Of a DNA stretch of 64,000 nt, positions 61,019 through 64,000 are shown in pieces (position 1 is the first letter of the stretch; every line of letters starts with the position of its first letter). The notes beneath the pieces were generated by a model that saw nothing but the letters and a program-made list of their open reading frames with translations, did no database searches and was not told where the DNA came from. Origin of the DNA: Psychrobacillus sp042945595 (lineage in GTDB: Bacteria > Bacillota > Bacilli > Bacillales_A > Planococcaceae); the NCBI RefSeq assembly GCF_042945595.1, contig NZ_CP168493.1, positions 1,178,001 to 1,242,000 on the forward strand, given 5' to 3'. Both the position numbers and the translations under genes were made by a program.

Positions 61019-61735
61019 ATTGAATCCATATGTTTTGCATGTATTTCTCCACATGGTACTCGGATTAACCGTCAGTTTTCCATTTCAGCTTCTGAAAGAA
61101 TGGAAGGAACGGTAGAAGAAAATGATTCATCTTTTACGATGGAAAGGGTTGTTGATAGAGAACTTGCAAATCGCATCGTTGAGGAAGCTATTTTAGCAGG
61201 TATTCCTAAAGGTACTATAAACTATGGAACTTCATCAGGAACGATATCTTGCTTACCCCTTGACTGGGGAGCAATTGTACCACTTCGATTTATGCCTGAT
61301 ATACCGATTGTAGTGATTACACCTTCAAGAGATATTTCCTATGAAATGCATTTGGAGTTTGGCAAAGCATTGGGAAGAGTTGTACATGAATCACAAAAAC
61401 GGGTAGGTTTAATCGCAAGCTGTGACTGGTAACATACACATGATGAAGCAGGACCATATGGATATGATCCTACTGCAAAAATGTTTGATGAAGAAGTAGT
61501 ATCAATGATCAAGCAAAACCAGCTTGAAAAAATGGTTGATTTTGATACTGACTTTGTGGAAGCGGCAAAGCCAGACGGTATTTGGCAAACCCTTATTTTG
61601 GCAGGAGCTATTCCACAAAAAAGACGCAGGATTGAATTTTTGTCATATGAGACTCCAACATACTTCGGATTGATATGTGCCATAATAAGTAAAAATTTTG
61701 TTATAAAAAGACCAATCTATTGGTCTTTTTTGTAG
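61019..61735 (+). pseudogene. Extradiol ring-cleavage dioxygenase (LigB-like), interrupted
   Basis: The reading frame begins near ATT 61019 (ESICFACISPHGTRINRQFS), runs to SCDW, meets TAA at 61430-61432, and continues in the same frame with HTHDEAGPYGYDPTAKMFDE to LSYETPTYFG. The CISPHG and HTHD-GPYG blocks are the metal-binding signatures of class III extradiol dioxygenases, so both halves belong to one protein of about 235 residues. The in-frame TAA falls inside the active-site block. GAGGAG (61005-61010) lies 8 nt before ATT 61019; TTG 61020 is out of frame. The C-terminus also runs on into the terminator hairpin. It could be a recent nonsense mutation or a sequencing error. Confidence 0.75.
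61705..61732 (+). terminator. Terminator after the dioxygenase relic
   Basis: AAAAAGACCAAT, CT loop, ATTGGTCTTTTTT. Can act in both directions. Confidence 0.8.
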
Positions 61736-61887
61736 AGATTTTTTAAATTTAATACGAAGTTTGTCTTATGAAGAAATGTTAAAATTACTGTTTCTAGATT
61801 GCCATGGCCGTTTTAGGGTAAGATATATAGACTAGAGTAATATAGGATAAAGTCAGGTATTTTTTACATAGCAAAAGGAGTATTCGC

Positions 61888-62862
61888 ATGTTCAAAAGAA
61901 AAACGGCACGCATTCATAAAGAAAATAGCATCTCTGAACTTAAGCCAATCTTATTAGGTGGAATTGAACAGTGGATCTCCATTAGAGGAGAAGATAAAAA
62001 ATTGCCGGTTTTGCTCTTTTTACACGGTGGGCCAGGAACAAGTCAGATGGCGCTTATTGGTGATTACCAGAAGGAATTAGAAAACCATTTCGTTGTTGTC
62101 AATTGGGATCAAAGAGGAGCGGGGCTGTCCTATACGAAACAAGTCACAAAAGAATCCATGACAATTGAGCAATTCCTAAAAGATACGATCGAAATAACCA
62201 ACTATTTAAGAAAAGAGTTTCAGCAGGATAAAATTTATATAGTAGGACACTCATGGGGGACCATTTTAGGATTACTAGCGATAAACGAGCATCCTGAATT
62301 ATATCATCACTATTTTGGTGTTTCCCAAGTATTAAGTATGAGTAAAATAGAAGAACTTTCCTATAGAATGATATTAGAAAAAGCAAAGAAACACAACCAT
62401 CAAAAAGCGATTGCCCAGTTAACTGAGATGGGAAAACCACCCTGGACAAACTTAAAACATAATAGAATCCACCAAAAATATTTAGAAATATTTAAAAGTG
62501 GAATTTCTCGTGATGGTATACTTTTGAAAACGTTTGTGAAAAAAATGTTCAAAAGCAGTGAATATACATTTTTTGATATGATTCGTTTTATTAGAGGTCA
62601 ATACTTTAGTAACAAAAATCTTATGGAAGAAGTTAGAAGTTTGGATTTAAGTGAAATGATACGATTTGTAAAAGTACCAATTACGCTTATGATGGGTAGA
62701 TATGATTTAGCTACACCAGCTGAACCAACGAAAATTTGGTTTGACAGACTCCAAGCGGGAGAGAAAGATTGGATTTGGTTTGAGCGATCTGCTCACTCTC
62801 CTTTGTTTGAAGAAAATCAAAAATTCATTGATCTGGTATTATCTCAAACGGAAAGACGCTAA
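61888..62862 (+). CDS. Alpha/beta hydrolase, proline iminopeptidase-like
   Basis: 324 residues. HGGPG at 46-50 forms the oxyanion hole typical of proline iminopeptidases and relatives; WDQRGAGLS follows; the nucleophile Ser122 lies in GHSWG; the acid is probably the Asp of GRYDLATP and the base the His of SAHSPL. A helical cap (about 150-240) is basic and variable. Substrate unknown; an amino-terminal proline peptide or ester is possible. Cytoplasmic, no signal peptide. ATG 61888 follows AAAGGAG. Transcribed alone with its own terminator. Confidence 0.88.
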   Translation: MFKRKTARIHKENSISELKPILLGGIEQWISIRGEDKKLPVLLFLHGGPGTSQMALIGDYQKELENHFVVVNWDQRGAGLSYTKQVTKESMTIEQFLKDTIEITNYLRKEFQQDKIYIVGHSWGTILGLLAINEHPELYHHYFGVSQVLSMSKIEELSYRMILEKAKKHNHQKAIAQLTEMGKPPWTNLKHNRIHQKYLEIFKSGISRDGILLKTFVKKMFKSSEYTFFDMIRFIRGQYFSNKNLMEEVRSLDLSEMIRFVKVPITLMMGRYDLATPAEPTKIWFDRLQAGEKDWIWFERSAHSPLFEENQKFIDLVLSQTERR

Positions 62863-62884
62863 AAGAAATGAATGAAATTCTTAT

Positions 62885-62924
62885 AAAAAAAGCAATGCTC
62901 GTAAAAAAGAGCATTGCTTTTTTA
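62885..62924. terminator. Bidirectional terminator between convergent genes
   Basis: AAAAAAGCAATGCTC, loop, GAGCATTGCTTTTTT; serves the hydrolase on the left and the F420 ligase-like gene on the right. Confidence 0.88.
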
Positions 62925-64000
62925 TTATTTTGTATAGTTGTCAAAATAACCTTGAATAAAGATTATTGGAGTACCTTTATCTCCGCTTCCTGAAGTTAAA
63001 TCAGATAAAGAGCCAATTAGATCCGTAAGCTTTCTAGGTGTTGTCCCTTGTGCTTCCATTGCTCCAACAAGATCTTCATTTTTATTTGTAATGTATTGTG
63101 ATACAGCTTGCTGAAGTTCTTCACCTCTTAAATGAGCAAAATTATTATCAGCAAGATATTTTAATTTGATTTCATTCGGTGTGCCATCAAGACCAGATGT
63201 GTAAGCAGGTGAAACTACAGGGTCTGCAAGTTCCCAAATTTTACCGACAGGATCTTTGAATGCTCCATCTCCATAAATCATGACTTCTACATTTTTCCCC
63301 GTTTTTTCTCTAAGCTTTTGTTGAATATTATCTACGATAGGTTGACAATTACGTGGGAAAAGTTTCACACTATCTTCAGTTGATTTGTTTGAACCTAACA
63401 GACCGTAAGCTTCATTACATCCACTGCCTTCAATAGACTCTGATAAAATGCTATCAAGGCTGTAAATTTTCTCTCCACCATTTGCTTTTAATATTCTCTT
63501 CGTTCTGAATCTTGTATGTATATCACATGTAAGAACGTTTTTTGTATAATCTAAAATTGTTTTTGGGTTATTTGAGAATATAACTTCACATTCCACACCA
63601 TATTCTTCAATTAACGATTTATAATAATCGATATAGTCAACGCCTGTGAATGGATGTTTATTGAATCCAAAATGGTCACGGAATTGTTTTTCTGTTAACA
63701 CATCTGTCCAAGGATTAACTCCTTTTTCATCAAGTATATCTAAATCCACTAAGTGATTCCCAACTTCATCAGATGGATAGCTAAGCATTAAAACAATTTT
63801 TTTAGCACCTTTTGCAATACCACGTAGACAAATTGCAAAGCGATTACGACTTAAAATAGGGAAAATGACACCAATTGTATCTTCTCCAAATTTCGATTGT
63901 ACGTCTTTCGCAATATGGTCAATTGTAGCGTAATTACCTTGCGCACGTGCAACGATTGACTCAGTTACCGTAACGATATCTTGATCCTGAAAATGGAAGC
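62925..64000 (-). CDS. Coenzyme F420-0:L-glutamate ligase-like protein, 5' end beyond window
   Basis: About 358 C-terminal residues; the frame is open through the right edge (VTVTESIVARAQGNY, FPILSRNRFAICLRG), so the true start is outside. TVTESIVARAQG and VMIYGDGAFKDPVGKIWELADP resemble the CofE/FbiB-type gamma-glutamyl ligase fold (PF01996). CofE adds glutamates to F420-0, but Bacillales are not known to make F420 and no cof/fbi gene is in view, so another gamma-glutamyl ligase reaction is likely. An internal ATG at 63788 is not the start. The family call is from remembered motifs. Confidence 0.72.
   Translation of the reverse strand, partial: FHFQDQDIVTVTESIVARAQGNYATIDHIAKDVQSKFGEDTIGVIFPILSRNRFAICLRGIAKGAKKIVLMLSYPSDEVGNHLVDLDILDEKGVNPWTDVLTEKQFRDHFGFNKHPFTGVDYIDYYKSLIEEYGVECEVIFSNNPKTILDYTKNVLTCDIHTRFRTKRILKANGGEKIYSLDSILSESIEGSGCNEAYGLLGSNKSTEDSVKLFPRNCQPIVDNIQQKLREKTGKNVEVMIYGDGAFKDPVGKIWELADPVVSPAYTSGLDGTPNEIKLKYLADNNFAHLRGEELQQAVSQYITNKNEDLVGAMEAQGTTPRKLTDLIGSLSDLTSGSGDKGTPIIFIQGYFDNYTK

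Overview
The window comes from a low-GC, endospore-forming member of the Bacillales. Gene order matches the Bacillus subtilis ylb-bsh-dcw-spoIIG-ylm-lspA-pyr region. Losses from the dcw cluster and the gene content suggest a Planococcaceae/Caryophanaceae-type organism such as Psychrobacillus, Sporosarcina or Lysinibacillus; this assignment is inference from layout, not from a marker gene. I see no prophage, plasmid, transposase, CRISPR array, tRNA or rRNA.

Layout. 1-13.8 kb holds the ylb region: the tail of a CAP-domain protein, an unusual divergent pair (stand-alone aspartokinase domain and a MurE-type ligase), a PaaI thioesterase, ylbF, a glycerophosphodiesterase, ylbG, rsmD, coaD, ylbJ, ylbL, tmcAL, a YceD/DUF177 gene, rpmF, an enoyl-CoA hydratase and a GerR/RsfA-type regulator. 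13.9-17.1 kb holds a three-gene acyl-CoA carboxylase operon. 17.4-20.6 kb holds panE, a DUF3397 gene and bshC. 20.7-35.5 kb is the division and cell wall (dcw) cluster from mraZ to ftsZ; it lacks murE, murG and murB. 36.3-38.7 kb is the sporulation sigma cluster spoIIGA-sigE-sigG. 38.8-46.9 kb holds ylmC, ylmE, sepF, ylmG, ylmH, divIVA, a T-box leader with ileS, then lspA and a RluD-type pseudouridine synthase. 46.9-58.6 kb is the complete pyrimidine operon pyrR-P-B-C-AA-AB-K-D-F-E with two PyrR attenuators. 58.7-64 kb is less conserved: a chemoreceptor, a 20-bp tandem repeat, a broken extradiol dioxygenase, an alpha/beta hydrolase and an edge-truncated F420 ligase-like gene.

Main leads. (1) The aspartokinase/MurE divergent pair fits a sporulation-specific supply of diaminopimelate peptidoglycan precursors: the kinase has no ACT domains, the ligase carries a DAP-type DNPR motif, the dcw cluster has no murE, and the 93-bp shared promoter region contains sigma-K-like and sigma-E-like matches. 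(2) The MurE-type gene, spoVD and the dioxygenase relic all look as if they start at ATT with a well-placed ribosome binding site; the spoVE/ftsW-like gene also has no normal start. (3) Two dispersed intergenic repeat families are present. One (two full and two partial copies) keeps a hairpin by compensatory change and ends just before start codons. The other (three copies, about 80-300 bp) contains a conserved GC-rich hairpin.
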